A DNA stretch of 64,000 bases from Peptoniphilus faecalis (GCF_012976305.1 NZ_JABDSR010000009.1:1-64000); one strand, 5' to 3'; shown: positions 46,037 to 54,913, counted from the first letter of the stretch. Program-made: numbers and translations. The notes: generated by a model not told the origin, from the letters alone.

Positions 46037-46336
46037 ATGATTAAATTTGATTTATTACTTTTTTCTTCAAAAAAAGGAGCAGGTTCTTCTAAGAACGGTC
46101 GTGACTCAAACTCAAAGAGACTTGGAGTTAAAAGGGGAGACGGTCAATTTGTACTAGCAGGAAATATTCTCGTTAGACAAAGGGGAACTAAAATTCATCC
46201 AGGTGAAAATGTTATGAGAGGTTCAGATGACACTCTATTTGCCACAGCTGATGGAATTTTAAGATTCACAACTAAGGGCAAAGGCGGAAAGAAATTTGCT
46301 AATGTTTACGAAAAAGAAAAAGTTGAATTAGCATAA
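46037..46336 (+). CDS. rpmA: 50S ribosomal protein L27 with Prp-cleaved extension
   Basis: 99 residues; ATG at 46037 after GGAGGTG. The N-terminus MIKFDLLLF precedes the usual L27 start [15 protein letters not shown]; the extension ends in LLLF, the type of site cut by Prp. The rest, [12 protein letters not shown] and GILRFTTKG, is standard. The cut exposes the N-terminal tail that reaches the peptidyl transferase centre. Confidence 0.96.
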   Translation: MIKFDLLLFSSKKGAGSSKNGRDSNSKRLGVKRGDGQFVLAGNILVRQRGTKIHPGENVMRGSDDTLFATADGILRFTTKGKGGKKFANVYEKEKVELA

Positions 46337-46340
46337 AGAT

Positions 46341-46370
46341 AAAGCAAGGGGAACCTTGCTTTTATTTTTT
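46341..46370 (+). terminator. Intrinsic terminator after rpmA
   Basis: AAAGCAAGG/CCTTGCTTT stem, four-base loop, then a T-run interrupted by one A. Confidence 0.88.
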
Positions 46371-46493
46371 GTTTTATTTCTTTATAAAACCTAAAAATTT
46401 CACCAAGATTTTACATATTTAACATAAGGTTCAAGTTTTCACTACAATTCTGTGTTAATTCTATGATATAATTTTAAAAAATGCGAGGTAAAA

Positions 46494-47762
46494 ATGTTTA
46501 TAGATATAGCAAAAATAAAATTAAAAGCTGGAAAAGGTGGAGATGGTGCTGTCGCTTGGAGACGAGAAAAATATGAACCAGCTGGAGGGCCTGCTGGTGG
46601 CGATGGTGGAAGAGGCGGAAATGTAATTGTAATGACGGACTCTGGACTTCACACCTTGATGGATTTTAGATACAAAAGAGAATACAAGGCCGAAAATGGA
46701 CAAAAGGGCATGAACAAATTAAAATTTGGAAGAGATGGCGAGGATATAATACTAAAAGTTCCCGTTGGCACTCTAATTAGAGATGCAAACACAAAGGGAG
46801 TCATCTACGATTTAAAGGAAAACAATATGTCTGTAACTGTATGCAAAGGTGGCAAAGGAGGACTAGGAAATGCTAGGTTTAAAACTTCTACAAGACAAGC
46901 ACCAGCTTTTGCACAAGCTGGAAATATTGGAGAAGAGAGGGAAGTAATATTAGAATTAAAACTTCTAGCCGATGTAGGACTTGTTGGGTTTCCTAATGTA
47001 GGAAAGTCAACGCTTCTTTCCATAGTAACATCTGCGACTCCAAAGATTGCAAATTATCACTTCACGACACTTACGCCAAACCTTGGAGTTGTAAAAATTG
47101 GAGAAGGTGAATCCTTTGTAATTGCAGATATTCCTGGACTTATCGAAGGTGCATCAGAGGGAATTGGCCTTGGCGATGAATTTTTAAAACATGTTGAAAG
47201 AACTGGAATTTTAATTCACGTCCTTGATATTTCTGGCTCTGAATACAGAGATCCTGTTGAAGATTTTTATAAAATCAACGAAGAACTTGTAAAATATAAT
47301 GAAAAACTTGGTGAAAAGAAGCAAATTATTTTTGCAAACAAAATGGATATGCCGGGAGCCGAAGAAAATTTAAAAAAATTAAAAGAAAAACTTGGCGAAA
47401 AATATGAGATTATTGCAGGATCTTGTGCCACAACAAAAAATTTGGACAAATTAATGAAGCTAACATATAATAGTCTAAAAGAAGTAGATTACAAAAATCA
47501 CGAAACTTACGATGAAGAGCATGTTGAGGAAATTACACGAGAAGAAGGGATAAAAGTATTTAAAGATAATGGCGAATACTTTGTTGAAGGACCTTATATT
47601 GATAAACTTATTCGCTCGACAAATTTTGATGATTACGATTCACTTAAATATTTCCAAGAAAATCTTAGAAAGAATAAAGTTGTTGAAAAGTTGGAAAAAC
47701 TTGGCGCTGAAGATGGCTGTTCAGTATTTATCGGCGGTTATGAATTTGAATTTTTTGAATAA
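46494..47762 (+). CDS. obgE: GTPase ObgE/CgtA
   Basis: 422 residues: glycine-rich Obg fold (KLKAGKGGDGAVAWRREKYEPAGGPAGGDGGRGG), GTPase domain with G1 GFPNVGKST near residue 167, DIPGLIEGA and NKMD, and a C-terminal OCT domain. Involved in late 50S assembly and stringent control. Has GAGG before the ATG and its own promoter region, separated from rpmA by a terminator. Confidence 0.96.
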   Translation: MFIDIAKIKLKAGKGGDGAVAWRREKYEPAGGPAGGDGGRGGNVIVMTDSGLHTLMDFRYKREYKAENGQKGMNKLKFGRDGEDIILKVPVGTLIRDANTKGVIYDLKENNMSVTVCKGGKGGLGNARFKTSTRQAPAFAQAGNIGEEREVILELKLLADVGLVGFPNVGKSTLLSIVTSATPKIANYHFTTLTPNLGVVKIGEGESFVIADIPGLIEGASEGIGLGDEFLKHVERTGILIHVLDISGSEYRDPVEDFYKINEELVKYNEKLGEKKQIIFANKMDMPGAEENLKKLKEKLGEKYEIIAGSCATTKNLDKLMKLTYNSLKEVDYKNHETYDEEHVEEITREEGIKVFKDNGEYFVEGPYIDKLIRSTNFDDYDSLKYFQENLRKNKVVEKLEKLGAEDGCSVFIGGYEFEFFE

Positions 47763-47779
47763 AATATATAGGAGAAAGA

Positions 47780-48067
47780 ATGTTAACAGGAAAACAAAGA
47801 TCATATTTAAAGAGCCTTGCTCACAACATGGATCCACTTATCCAATTGGGAAAAGATGGCATAAATGAGGGATTTTTAAACCAAATAGATAAACTTTTAG
47901 AGGATCATGAAATTGTTAAAATAAAAGTTTTGCAAAATGTACCAGTTGAAGTTGAGGAAATAGTTGACGAAATAATAGAGGCAACAGGTGCTGAATTTGT
48001 ACAAAAAATTGGCAAAAAACTTACAATTTATAGAGAGTCTAAAGAAAATAAAAAAATAGAATTATAA
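47780..48067 (+). CDS. yhbY: YhbY family CRM-domain RNA-binding protein
   Basis: 95 residues: MLTGKQRSYLKSLAHNMDPLIQLGKDG is the family start and GKKLTIYR the GxxxTLYR end motif. Binds pre-50S particles. In the obgE-yhbY-nadD-yqeK-LCP-rsfS order common in Firmicutes. Ends one base before the nadD start. Confidence 0.93.
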   Translation: MLTGKQRSYLKSLAHNMDPLIQLGKDGINEGFLNQIDKLLEDHEIVKIKVLQNVPVEVEEIVDEIIEATGAEFVQKIGKKLTIYRESKENKKIEL

Positions 48068-48675
48068 TGAAAAAGTACGGAATTTTTGGAGGAACCTTTA
48101 ATCCCATCCACTACGGTCATTTAATGATTTGCGAATATTTAAAGGAAGAGCTTAATCTCGATAAAGTTATTTTTATTCCAACTGGCAGTCCTCCACACAA
48201 GGACTTATATGTATCAGCAAAAGACAGGTACGAGATGGTAAAACTTGCCATTTCATCTAATCCAAGTTTTGAGATAAGTAACATAGAGACTAATCGTGTG
48301 AAATTATCCTACACAGTTGATACAGTTAAAGAACTGAAAAAAATTTATAAAGAAGAAAAATTATATTTTTTAATTGGTCTCGACACTTTGTTTGAACTTA
48401 AAACATGGAAAAAGATCGAAGAGCTTTCCAAAGAAATTGAATTTGTAGTGGCACTTAGACCTAAATATATTGACATTGAAGAGATCAATAGAGAATTAAA
48501 ATTTTTGCAAGAGAATTATAACACAAAGGTAAAAATAATCCACACGCCTCTCTATGAAATTTCTTCTACTGAGCTTAGAGAGAGAATCAAAGATAAAAAA
48601 TCTGTAAAATATTTAATTCCTGAAAAAGTAGTGAATTATATTAAGGAAAGCGGGTTTTACAAAAGTGAACTATAA
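48067..48675 (+). CDS. nadD: Nicotinate-nucleotide adenylyltransferase
   Basis: 202 residues: KYGIFGGTFNPIHYGHLMI with the nucleotidyltransferase HxGH motif, FIPTGSPPHKD, and ISSTELRERIKDKKSVKYLIPEKVVNYI with the ISSTxxR motif. Makes NaAD, the substrate of NadE encoded at 2590-3306. Overlaps yhbY by one base and yqeK by eleven. Confidence 0.95.
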   Translation: MKKYGIFGGTFNPIHYGHLMICEYLKEELNLDKVIFIPTGSPPHKDLYVSAKDRYEMVKLAISSNPSFEISNIETNRVKLSYTVDTVKELKKIYKEEKLYFLIGLDTLFELKTWKKIEELSKEIEFVVALRPKYIDIEEINRELKFLQENYNTKVKIIHTPLYEISSTELRERIKDKKSVKYLIPEKVVNYIKESGFYKSEL

Positions 48676-49237
48676 CTTAAAAAAATATGAATCAGAAATT
48701 CGCAAAAGAATTGGTGAAAAGAGATTTCTTCACACAATTAGAGTTAGAGATACATCAATTGAACTTGCAAAAATTTACCATGTAGATGTGGAGAAAGCAG
48801 AAGTTGCAGGTTTTTTACACGACTGTGCAAAAATAAAGGATAAAGACTGTCTTATAAAGAAAGCTAAAGAAAATGGACTTCTCCTTACAAGAGAAATGCA
48901 AAAAGCTCCACAAATTATCCATTCATATCTTGGTGCATTATTCGCAAATAAATTTTATGGCATAGAAGACGAAGATATTTTAAATGCCATAGCCTATCAC
49001 ACTACTGGCAGAGCAAATATGTCTGATCTTGAAAAAATAATTTTTTTGGCAGATTATATTGAGCCAATGAGAAATTTTGACGGCGTGGAAAAGGCAAGGG
49101 AGCTTGCAAAAAAAGATTTGGACGCTGCCATGTATTTCGCACTAAATAACACTCTAAAATTTTTAGTAGAAAGGGACAGATACATTGTTCCAATGACTGT
49201 TCTTGCTAGAAATTTTTATAAGGAGATAGATACATGA
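48665..49237 (+). CDS. yqeK: YqeK family HD-domain hydrolase
   Basis: 190 residues; GTG start inside nadD. HD motifs RFLHTIRVRDTSIELA, GFLHDCAK and IAYHTTGRANMSDLEKIIFLADYIEPMR match YqeK, a symmetrical Ap4A hydrolase giving ADP. The metal ligands (His, His-Asp, Asp) are all present. Stop overlaps the next ATG. Confidence 0.93.
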   Translation: MNYNLKKYESEIRKRIGEKRFLHTIRVRDTSIELAKIYHVDVEKAEVAGFLHDCAKIKDKDCLIKKAKENGLLLTREMQKAPQIIHSYLGALFANKFYGIEDEDILNAIAYHTTGRANMSDLEKIIFLADYIEPMRNFDGVEKARELAKKDLDAAMYFALNNTLKFLVERDRYIVPMTVLARNFYKEIDT

Positions 49238-50112
49238 AAAGTTTTTTTAAAGCCTTTATCACAACAATAATTGTGATTTTAATATTGGCACTTGCTGGCA
49301 TCGCAGGATATTTTTATTTCATCGGAAATGAAGATATTAACAAGGTGGATCAAGGAGGAGAAGACCTCCAATTTTTAATGCTTGGAGTCGATTCCTTGGA
49401 CTCAAAAAAAGCAGATAACGCAAGGTCTGACACCATTATGATAGTAAATGTTGATGGAGAAAGCAAAAAAGTAAATATTATTTCTATACCTAGAGATACT
49501 TACACAAAAATCAAAGGATATAAAAAGACAAAGATTAACCACTCCTTTAAATACGGTGGAAGTGAACTAACCCTCGACACAGTGAACAATCTCCTTGGCA
49601 CAAATATAAAATATTATGTAACAGTTGATTATAGGTTCGTAGAAGATGTAGTAAACAAAATTGGAGGAGTAACAGTAGATGTTCCAATTGATATGAAATA
49701 TGAAGATCCCACGGCGGATCCCCCTTTAAAGATAGACATTAGAGAAGGGACACAGACATTAAAGGGATATGATGCCATTGGATTTTTGAGATTTAGAAAG
49801 GGCTACAAAGATGCCGACCTTGGAAGAGTAAAGGCACAACAACAATTTATGTCAGCGCTTTTGTCAAAAATGAAGGAGCCAAAAACATTAATTAAGTCGC
49901 CTCTACTTCTCGGATCTTATATAAATTATTCTGAAAACAATATACCCGTAAAAAAATTGGTAAAAATAGCAATAAATATGCGTGGCATAGGAACAGAAGA
50001 TATCACTACAAATACACTTCCTGGAACGCCAAAATATATTGGGGGAGTATCTTACTTCATACCAAATGAAAATAAAACAAAGGTAATGCTTTTAGAAAAT
50101 AATTTTAAATAG
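49234..50112 (+). CDS. LytR-CpsA-Psr family cell-wall ligase
   Basis: 292 residues with one N-terminal membrane helix (about 8-30) and an extracytoplasmic LCP domain: FLMLGVDS, NARSDTIMIVNVD, SIPRDTYTKI, KINHSFKYGG, the R in AIGFLRFRKGYKDADLGRVKAQQQFM. These Asp/Arg residues bind the pyrophosphate of polyprenyl-linked glycopolymers, which LCP enzymes attach to peptidoglycan. No C-terminal LytR domain. AGGAG precedes the ATG. Confidence 0.92.
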   Translation: MKSFFKAFITTIIVILILALAGIAGYFYFIGNEDINKVDQGGEDLQFLMLGVDSLDSKKADNARSDTIMIVNVDGESKKVNIISIPRDTYTKIKGYKKTKINHSFKYGGSELTLDTVNNLLGTNIKYYVTVDYRFVEDVVNKIGGVTVDVPIDMKYEDPTADPPLKIDIREGTQTLKGYDAIGFLRFRKGYKDADLGRVKAQQQFMSALLSKMKEPKTLIKSPLLLGSYINYSENNIPVKKLVKIAINMRGIGTEDITTNTLPGTPKYIGGVSYFIPNENKTKVMLLENNFK

Positions 50113-50120
50113 GAGGTAAA

Positions 50121-50483
50121 ATGACAGTACAAGAAAAGTTAGATATTATTATTAAATCATGTGAATCAAAAAAGGGAATTGATACAAAAGTTTTGGATAT
50201 AAGGGGAATGACTTCTATCGCAGATTATTTTGTAATCGTAAGTGGAAATTCATCAATACAAGTAGATGCTCTAGCACGTGAAATTGACGAAAAACTATCA
50301 GAACAAGGTGAAGCACCAATTCACAGTGAAGGAAAAAATTCTAGTAGATGGATAATTTTAGATTTTGGTGATATAATAGTACATGTATTCCACAAGGATG
50401 AAAGAGAATATTATAATCTCGAAAGATTGTGGGAAAATGACGAAAACAAAGAAAACCATGACCATGAAAATGAGGAGGAATAA
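50121..50483 (+). CDS. rsfS: Ribosomal silencing factor RsfS
   Basis: 120 residues: GIDTKVLDIRGMTSIADYFVIVSGNSSIQ and EGKNSSRWIILDFGDIIVHVFHKDEREYYNLERLW are the Iojap/RsfS signatures. Binds L14 and blocks subunit joining under starvation. Very acidic, His-rich C-terminus. In the conserved position after yqeK and LCP genes. Confidence 0.95.
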   Translation: MTVQEKLDIIIKSCESKKGIDTKVLDIRGMTSIADYFVIVSGNSSIQVDALAREIDEKLSEQGEAPIHSEGKNSSRWIILDFGDIIVHVFHKDEREYYNLERLWENDENKENHDHENEEE

Positions 50484-50485
50484 TA

Positions 50486-50863
50486 ATGGTTAAAATTCTA
50501 CACACAGACAAAGCACCTGCAGCAGTAGGTCCTTATTCACAAGCTACAGAAGTAAATGGATTTATTTTTACATCAGGACAACTTCCACTAATTCCTGAAA
50601 CAGGAGAACTTATAACTGACGATATTAAAAAAGCAACTGCTAGAAGTCTTGATAATATCAAAGCAATTCTAGAAGAAGCAGGATCAAGTATGGATAAAGT
50701 TGTAAAAGTAAATATATTTTTAGATGACATAAAGGATTTTGCAGCAGTAAATGAAGTGTATTCAGAGTATTTTTCTGAACATAAACCAGCAAGATCATGT
50801 GTTGAAGTAGCTAAACTTCCAAAAAATGGTCTTCTTGAAATTGAAGCAATTGCAGTAAAATAA
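50486..50863 (+). CDS. ridA: RidA family 2-iminobutanoate/2-iminopropanoate deaminase
   Basis: 125 residues: APAAVGPYSQATEVNGFIFTSGQLP, the catalytic Arg in PARSCVEVAKLPKNGLLEIEAIA. Hydrolyses reactive enamine/imine products of PLP enzymes. Two bases after rsfS with GAGGAGG overlapping its end. Last gene before the IS110-like element. Confidence 0.94.
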   Translation: MVKILHTDKAPAAVGPYSQATEVNGFIFTSGQLPLIPETGELITDDIKKATARSLDNIKAILEEAGSSMDKVVKVNIFLDDIKDFAAVNEVYSEYFSEHKPARSCVEVAKLPKNGLLEIEAIAVK

Positions 50864-50872
50864 ACTTTATAT

Positions 50873-50892
50873 GGACCCTTCGGGGTCTTTTT
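50873..50892 (+). terminator. Intrinsic terminator after ridA
   Basis: GACCC/GGGTC stem around a TTCG tetraloop, five T. Confidence 0.9.
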
Positions 50893-50900
50893 AGTACCAT

Positions 50901-50942
50901 AAATAGTGTAAGAAAGGAAGTAATTCCTATCTTGCACTATTT
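50901..50942. repeat. Long imperfect hairpin at the left side of the IS110-like element
   Basis: AAATAGTGTAAGAAAGGAA pairs with the segment ending CTTGCACTATTT with few mismatches, the longest stem between ridA and the transposase. T-rich sequence follows on the right. It may be a second terminator or lie at the element border. Confidence 0.6.
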
Positions 50943-50944
50943 TT

Positions 50945-51100
50945 GTATAATGAAGAAGTAGTATGACGAGGGTCTTTTAGGGTTAAAATATCCGTCATAA
51001 AAACTGTCATCTACCTCTTCATTATTCATATTCGGTTAAGCAGGTTGGGAAAAACGTCCGTGTCACGAGCTAAAATGAGTGTAATGGTGCAGGTAGGAAC
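50945..51100 (+). ncRNA. Candidate IS110 bridge RNA
   Basis: The stretch upstream of the transposase is non-coding but strongly structured. An outer stem, GAAGAAGTAG (50952-50961) with CTACCTCTTC (51011-51020), encloses a perfect 7-bp inner stem TATGACG/CGTCATA (50962-50968/50993-50999) with a 24-base loop. A second structured part follows (51040-51100). In IS110-group elements the left end encodes a bridge RNA with target- and donor-binding loops; position and form fit. A TATAAT-like box (GTATAATG near 50945) lies just before. Boundaries are approximate. Confidence 0.55.
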
Positions 51101-51129
51101 TACAAAATAAAAAGAAAGAGGTAAAAAAT

Positions 51130-52353
51130 ATGATATCTGTAGGAATAGACATATCAAAAGAAAAAATTACAGTTTGTGCATTAGAACAAGGAAGCAAAAT
51201 AATCTGGAAACCATTTGATGTTTATCTAAACAAAAGTAAAGTAGAAGAACTTCTAGAGAAACTAGAAAAAGTAAAAGAAGAAATAAAAATAACAATGGAA
51301 GCAACAGGAAAATATCATCTACCAATACTTTATGAATTAAAAGATAGAGGGTATTTTGTATCAGTAATAAATCCACTAAAAATGAAACAATTTTGCCGAG
51401 CATTAAACTTTAGAAAAGCAAAAAATGACAAGATAGATGCAAAACAAATAGCAGAATATGGATTAATGTATTGGAAAGAATTAGAAGAATACAAGGTAGA
51501 TGAAGAAAACTACAGAGTCCTAAAAGAATTAAATAGAAGCTACCAACATTACATGGATCTAAGAATCGACCAAATGAACTACATAGATCAAACAATACAT
51601 CAAACATTTCCATGCATAAAAAAACTAATACCACATAATTCAGGAGACTTTTCAAAAGACAAACTATTAGACTTTTTAGAAAAATGGTGGCATAAAGACC
51701 TAGTACTAGAAAAAACAGAAGAAGAATTTATAGAAGAATATAAAAGGTGGGCAAAAGAAAAGAGATACCATCCAAATGCAAACAAAGCAAAAACCATTTA
51801 CAAATTAGCAAAGGACAGTATCTCAACACAGCCTTCCCATAACTCAAAAATAGAAACGAATATCAGAGAAGGAATAAACCTGATAAAATAAATAAATCAG
51901 ATTCTAAATAGAATTTTATCACAAATGATAGAAATATCCGAGCTCTTAGAAGAATATCAAGAAGCAAAAAAATTCTCAGGCATATCAGAAAAATTAGCAG
52001 TACAAATAGTAGCAGAATTTGGAGACCTATCAAAATTAAAAAACAAAAAAAGTCTAATATCCTTTATAGGAATAGACGCACCACCATATGAATCAGGAAA
52101 CTTTAAAGCAGATCAAAGGAAAATAAGCAAAAGAGGGAACGCAATACTAAGAAAAGTAGGCTACCAGGCAATGAAGTGTATGATGAGTGCAAAAGATCCA
52201 GAAAACGAAATATATAATTACATGATTAAGAAAGAAAAAGAAGGAAAATCCAAAAAAGTTTGCAAATTTGAAGGTTTAAACAAATTCTTAAGAATCTACT
52301 ATGTAAAAGTTATGGTATCAAAACAAGAAAATAAGTTGTTAAAAGTAGCCTAG
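51130..52353 (+). pseudogene. IS110-family transposase with in-frame TAA
   Basis: A single reading frame of about 407 codons, broken only by TAA at 51889-51891; the same frame is open on both sides. The N-terminal DEDD/RuvC-like domain has VGIDISKEK, MEATGKY, and AKNDKIDAKQIA (acidic residues). The C-terminal Tnp20 domain has FSGISEKLAVQIVAEFGDLS and the catalytic-Ser region YESGNFKADQRKISKRGNAILRKVGYQAM. One nonsense change would inactivate it unless read through or the halves are made separately (an ATG at 51925 restarts). GAGG precedes the start. Confidence 0.85.
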
Positions 52354-52377
52354 AATCAAGAATATAATTATAAAAAA

Positions 52378-52404
52378 AATAAGCCGATAGTAACCGGTTT
52401 ATTT
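52378..52404 (+). terminator. Hairpin after the transposase
   Basis: AATAAGCCG/CGGTTTATT nine-base stem, eight-base loop, with weak T-rich tail. Confidence 0.5.
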
Positions 52405-52436
52405 GTTGTGCTCAAATTTAAACTCTAATTAACAAG

Positions 52437-52466
52437 GAGAAAAGCTAAATTAATTCTGCTTTTCTC
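52437..52466 (+). terminator. Inverted repeat, probable terminator
   Basis: GAGAAAAGC/GCTTTTCTC perfect nine-base stem with a 12-base loop in the 370-base gap between transposase and the EIIC gene; T-rich sequence follows. Confidence 0.55.
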
Positions 52467-52565
52467 TTTGACTTTTGTTAGCAGGTTTTATTTCAGAATA
52501 TTTGATAAATAAACTTAAAGTTTCAATATACTTCAAAAAATATTTAATAATTTTTAAAAATAATG

Positions 52566-52594
52566 TTGTAATTTATTAAAGTATGTGATATATT
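52566..52594 (+). promoter_or_regulatory. Putative promoter of the EIIC/amidohydrolase operon
   Basis: TTGTAA (52566-52571) and TATATT (52589-52594), 17-base spacer. Downstream, TACGAAT occurs twice (near 52612 and 52630), a possible operator. Confidence 0.55.
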
Positions 52595-52723
52595 TCAATT
52601 ACAGACGGAAATACGAATTAGTTCCTAAGTACGAATAAACTAAATAAAGGAGGTTTCAAGAATTTATTTAAATATAATAGGATTTTGTATAACCGTTATT
52701 ATCTAATGAAATGAGGTTTTATT

Positions 52724-53836
52724 GTGAATAAGAAAGAGGGAATATTTAAAAAACTTGTAGATGATTTTATAGAATTATTATCATCACTATTTTTACCATT
52801 TATTAACCTGATGATATCAACGGGGATTATAAAGGGAATAATTTCACTGTTATTGGCAACAAATGCTATTGACCAAACTTCTTCTACATATGAAATATTA
52901 AATGCTATTGGGGATGCTTTCTTCTATTTTATCCCTGTATTTTTAGCAATAACAGCGGCAAAAAGGTTTGGGGTAGAAACATTTACGGCAGCATTAATAG
53001 GATGCATATTACTTCATCCATCAATGACAAATTTAATGAGTTCAGATGGGACAGTAACTTTCTTTAATTTAGAAGTTCCAAAAGTAATATACTCTAGTTC
53101 TGTTATCCCTATAATATTAGCGATATATTTTACAAAATACGTTCAGAACTTCTGTTATAAGATCATACCAGAAACTTTTAAGGGATTATTTACTCCACCA
53201 ATTTGTTTGTTAATTGTTACGCCTGTAATCCTATTTGTATTTGGACCAATTGGAAAAGTTGCTGGATCATGGTTAGCTAGTGGATATGAAAATATTTATA
53301 ATTTGAGCCCACTTGTAGCTGGAATAATCGTAGGTAGTTTGCAACCGTTTATGGTTATGTTTGGTTTGCACTGGGGATTATTTACAGTAGCAATTAATAA
53401 TATATCCTTAGTAGGATATGACACAATTTTAGCTTTGTTTGGTGCGGCTATATTTGCTCAAGGTGGAGCAGCATTAGCGGTTGCATTTAAAACTAAAGAT
53501 AAGAAATTTAAGTCTCAAGCAATTTCTGCTGGACTTACAACACTGCTAGGTATTACAGAACCTGCAATGTATGGAGTTAATTTAAAACTTAAGAGACCTA
53601 TGACCTGTGCTTGTATTGCAGGAGGAGTAGGAGGAGCAGTTGCTGGAATGTTTGGATGTAGAGCTACTTCATTTGCTTTACCAGCACTTACAACGCTTCC
53701 AGTGTTTATGAGTAAAGCTTTTATACAGTTTTTAATATCTCTAGTAATAGCGTTTGGATTGGCATTTGTTTTAACTCTATTTTCCTATAATAAAGATTTA
53801 GAGAAATTAGAAAATGAAACTGAGGAAGAAGTTTAA
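52724..53836 (+). CDS. Stand-alone PTS EIIC (glucose/beta-glucoside family)
   Basis: 370-residue membrane protein of PF02378: about ten helices, substrate motif GITEPAMYGVNLKLKRP near residues 285-300, and MFGLHWGLFTVAINN. GTG start after GAGG. The usual EIIB domain with its phosphorylatable Cys and the EIIA domain are absent both here and from neighbouring genes. It must borrow EIIA/EIIB from elsewhere or transport without phosphorylation. Its operon partners suggest a sugar acid, amino-sugar or glycoside-derived substrate. Confidence 0.88.
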   Translation: MNKKEGIFKKLVDDFIELLSSLFLPFINLMISTGIIKGIISLLLATNAIDQTSSTYEILNAIGDAFFYFIPVFLAITAAKRFGVETFTAALIGCILLHPSMTNLMSSDGTVTFFNLEVPKVIYSSSVIPIILAIYFTKYVQNFCYKIIPETFKGLFTPPICLLIVTPVILFVFGPIGKVAGSWLASGYENIYNLSPLVAGIIVGSLQPFMVMFGLHWGLFTVAINNISLVGYDTILALFGAAIFAQGGAALAVAFKTKDKKFKSQAISAGLTTLLGITEPAMYGVNLKLKRPMTCACIAGGVGGAVAGMFGCRATSFALPALTTLPVFMSKAFIQFLISLVIAFGLAFVLTLFSYNKDLEKLENETEEEV

Positions 53837-53886
53837 AATTTGTTTAAGGTAATTTTTTTAAAATAAAAACTATGGAGGGTACGATT

Positions 53887-54801
53887 ATGAAAAAAATTGA
53901 CGCACACGCACACATCTTTGAAAGTATTAGAAGCTTTGGTAAAAACGGTGAATTTAGACCGTTAGGAAATGGACTTTGCCGTTGGGCAAATGGTGATGAA
54001 ATGGCAATTATTCCAAAAGGATATGGAGATAAAGAATTTGTTGCTGAGTCATTATTAAGCATCATGGATGAAAATGAAGTTGAAAAAGCAATTTTATTAC
54101 AAGGAAGTTTATATGGTTTCCAAAATGAATATGCTATTGAAACAGCTAATAAATATCCAGATAGATTTAAAGCAGCTGTAACACTAGATCCTCACTGTAA
54201 GGAAGTGGATTCGATTCTAGATAGATTAATAAATGATCTAAAGGCTAAAATATTTAAATTTGAAATCAGTGTTGGTGGTGGAATGATGGGTTATCACAAC
54301 AACTTTATTATCGATGACCCAATGATGACTAAGATTTATGACAGAATTGCTGAAGAAGAAAATATGACTTTAGTATTAGATATTGGAAGTCCTTCAATGG
54401 CAAGTTGTCAACCAGAAGCAGTGTATAGAATTGCAAATAAATATAAAAATCTAAACATTGTAATCTGTCACTTATTGGCTCCTACATTAGAAGATGGAGA
54501 TTATTTAGAAAAAGCATTACCACTTCTAAAACATGACAATGTTTGGATTGACCTTAGTGCATTACCTTGGAACGTTGCTCCTGAAAAATATCCTTTCCCA
54601 ACAGCTCTAGAATATATAAAAATAGCAAAAGATATTTTAGGAACTGAAAAGATTCTTTGGGGTACTGACACACCTACTGTAATGACTAAGTTCTCATATG
54701 AAGACCTGTATAAATTTATAACAGAATCAGACGTGTTCACTGAAAAAGAACTTGAAGATGTATTTTACAATAATGCATTAGACGCATATTATTTAAAATA
54801 A
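53887..54801 (+). CDS. Amidohydrolase family protein (amidohydrolase_2, lactonase-like)
   Basis: 304 residues; ATG at 53887 after GGAGGG. TIM-barrel metal hydrolase: DAHAHIF (HxH) at residues 4-10, Lys in KIFKFEIS, His in VICHLLAPTLEDGDY, Asp in LWGTDTP. The amidohydrolase_2 group (PF04909) includes sugar-lactonases and decarboxylases. Beside an aldolase and a dehydratase a lactonase step is the simplest idea; substrate is unknown. Separated from the next gene by a hairpin. Confidence 0.8.
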   Translation: MKKIDAHAHIFESIRSFGKNGEFRPLGNGLCRWANGDEMAIIPKGYGDKEFVAESLLSIMDENEVEKAILLQGSLYGFQNEYAIETANKYPDRFKAAVTLDPHCKEVDSILDRLINDLKAKIFKFEISVGGGMMGYHNNFIIDDPMMTKIYDRIAEEENMTLVLDIGSPSMASCQPEAVYRIANKYKNLNIVICHLLAPTLEDGDYLEKALPLLKHDNVWIDLSALPWNVAPEKYPFPTALEYIKIAKDILGTEKILWGTDTPTVMTKFSYEDLYKFITESDVFTEKELEDVFYNNALDAYYLK

Positions 54802-54842
54802 TCTATAAAAAGTATAAAATAAAATTATAGACTAGAAAAACT

Positions 54843-54878
54843 GACAATCCCGTCGCCTATTGTAGGCGAGGGGATGTC
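54843..54878 (+). repeat. Strong intercistronic hairpin
   Basis: GAC..ATCCC..CGCCT pairs with AGGCG..GGGAT..GTC (13 base pairs with two small interruptions, five-base loop). No T-run follows, so it is more likely an mRNA processing or stability element than a terminator. Confidence 0.6.
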
Positions 54879-54913
54879 TTGCTTAACAATTAATAAACGT
54901 TGAAAGGATTAAG

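Larger units (their letters stand above)
50945..52360 (+). mobile_element. IS110-family insertion sequence (transposase interrupted)
   Basis: Contains a structured left non-coding end of about 185 bases and a DEDD-Ser transposase reading frame with one stop codon. IS110 elements lack long terminal inverted repeats, and I see no convincing target duplication, so both borders are estimates: the left after the ridA terminator, the right before the hairpin at 52378. It separates housekeeping genes from the accessory catabolic operons. Confidence 0.7.
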
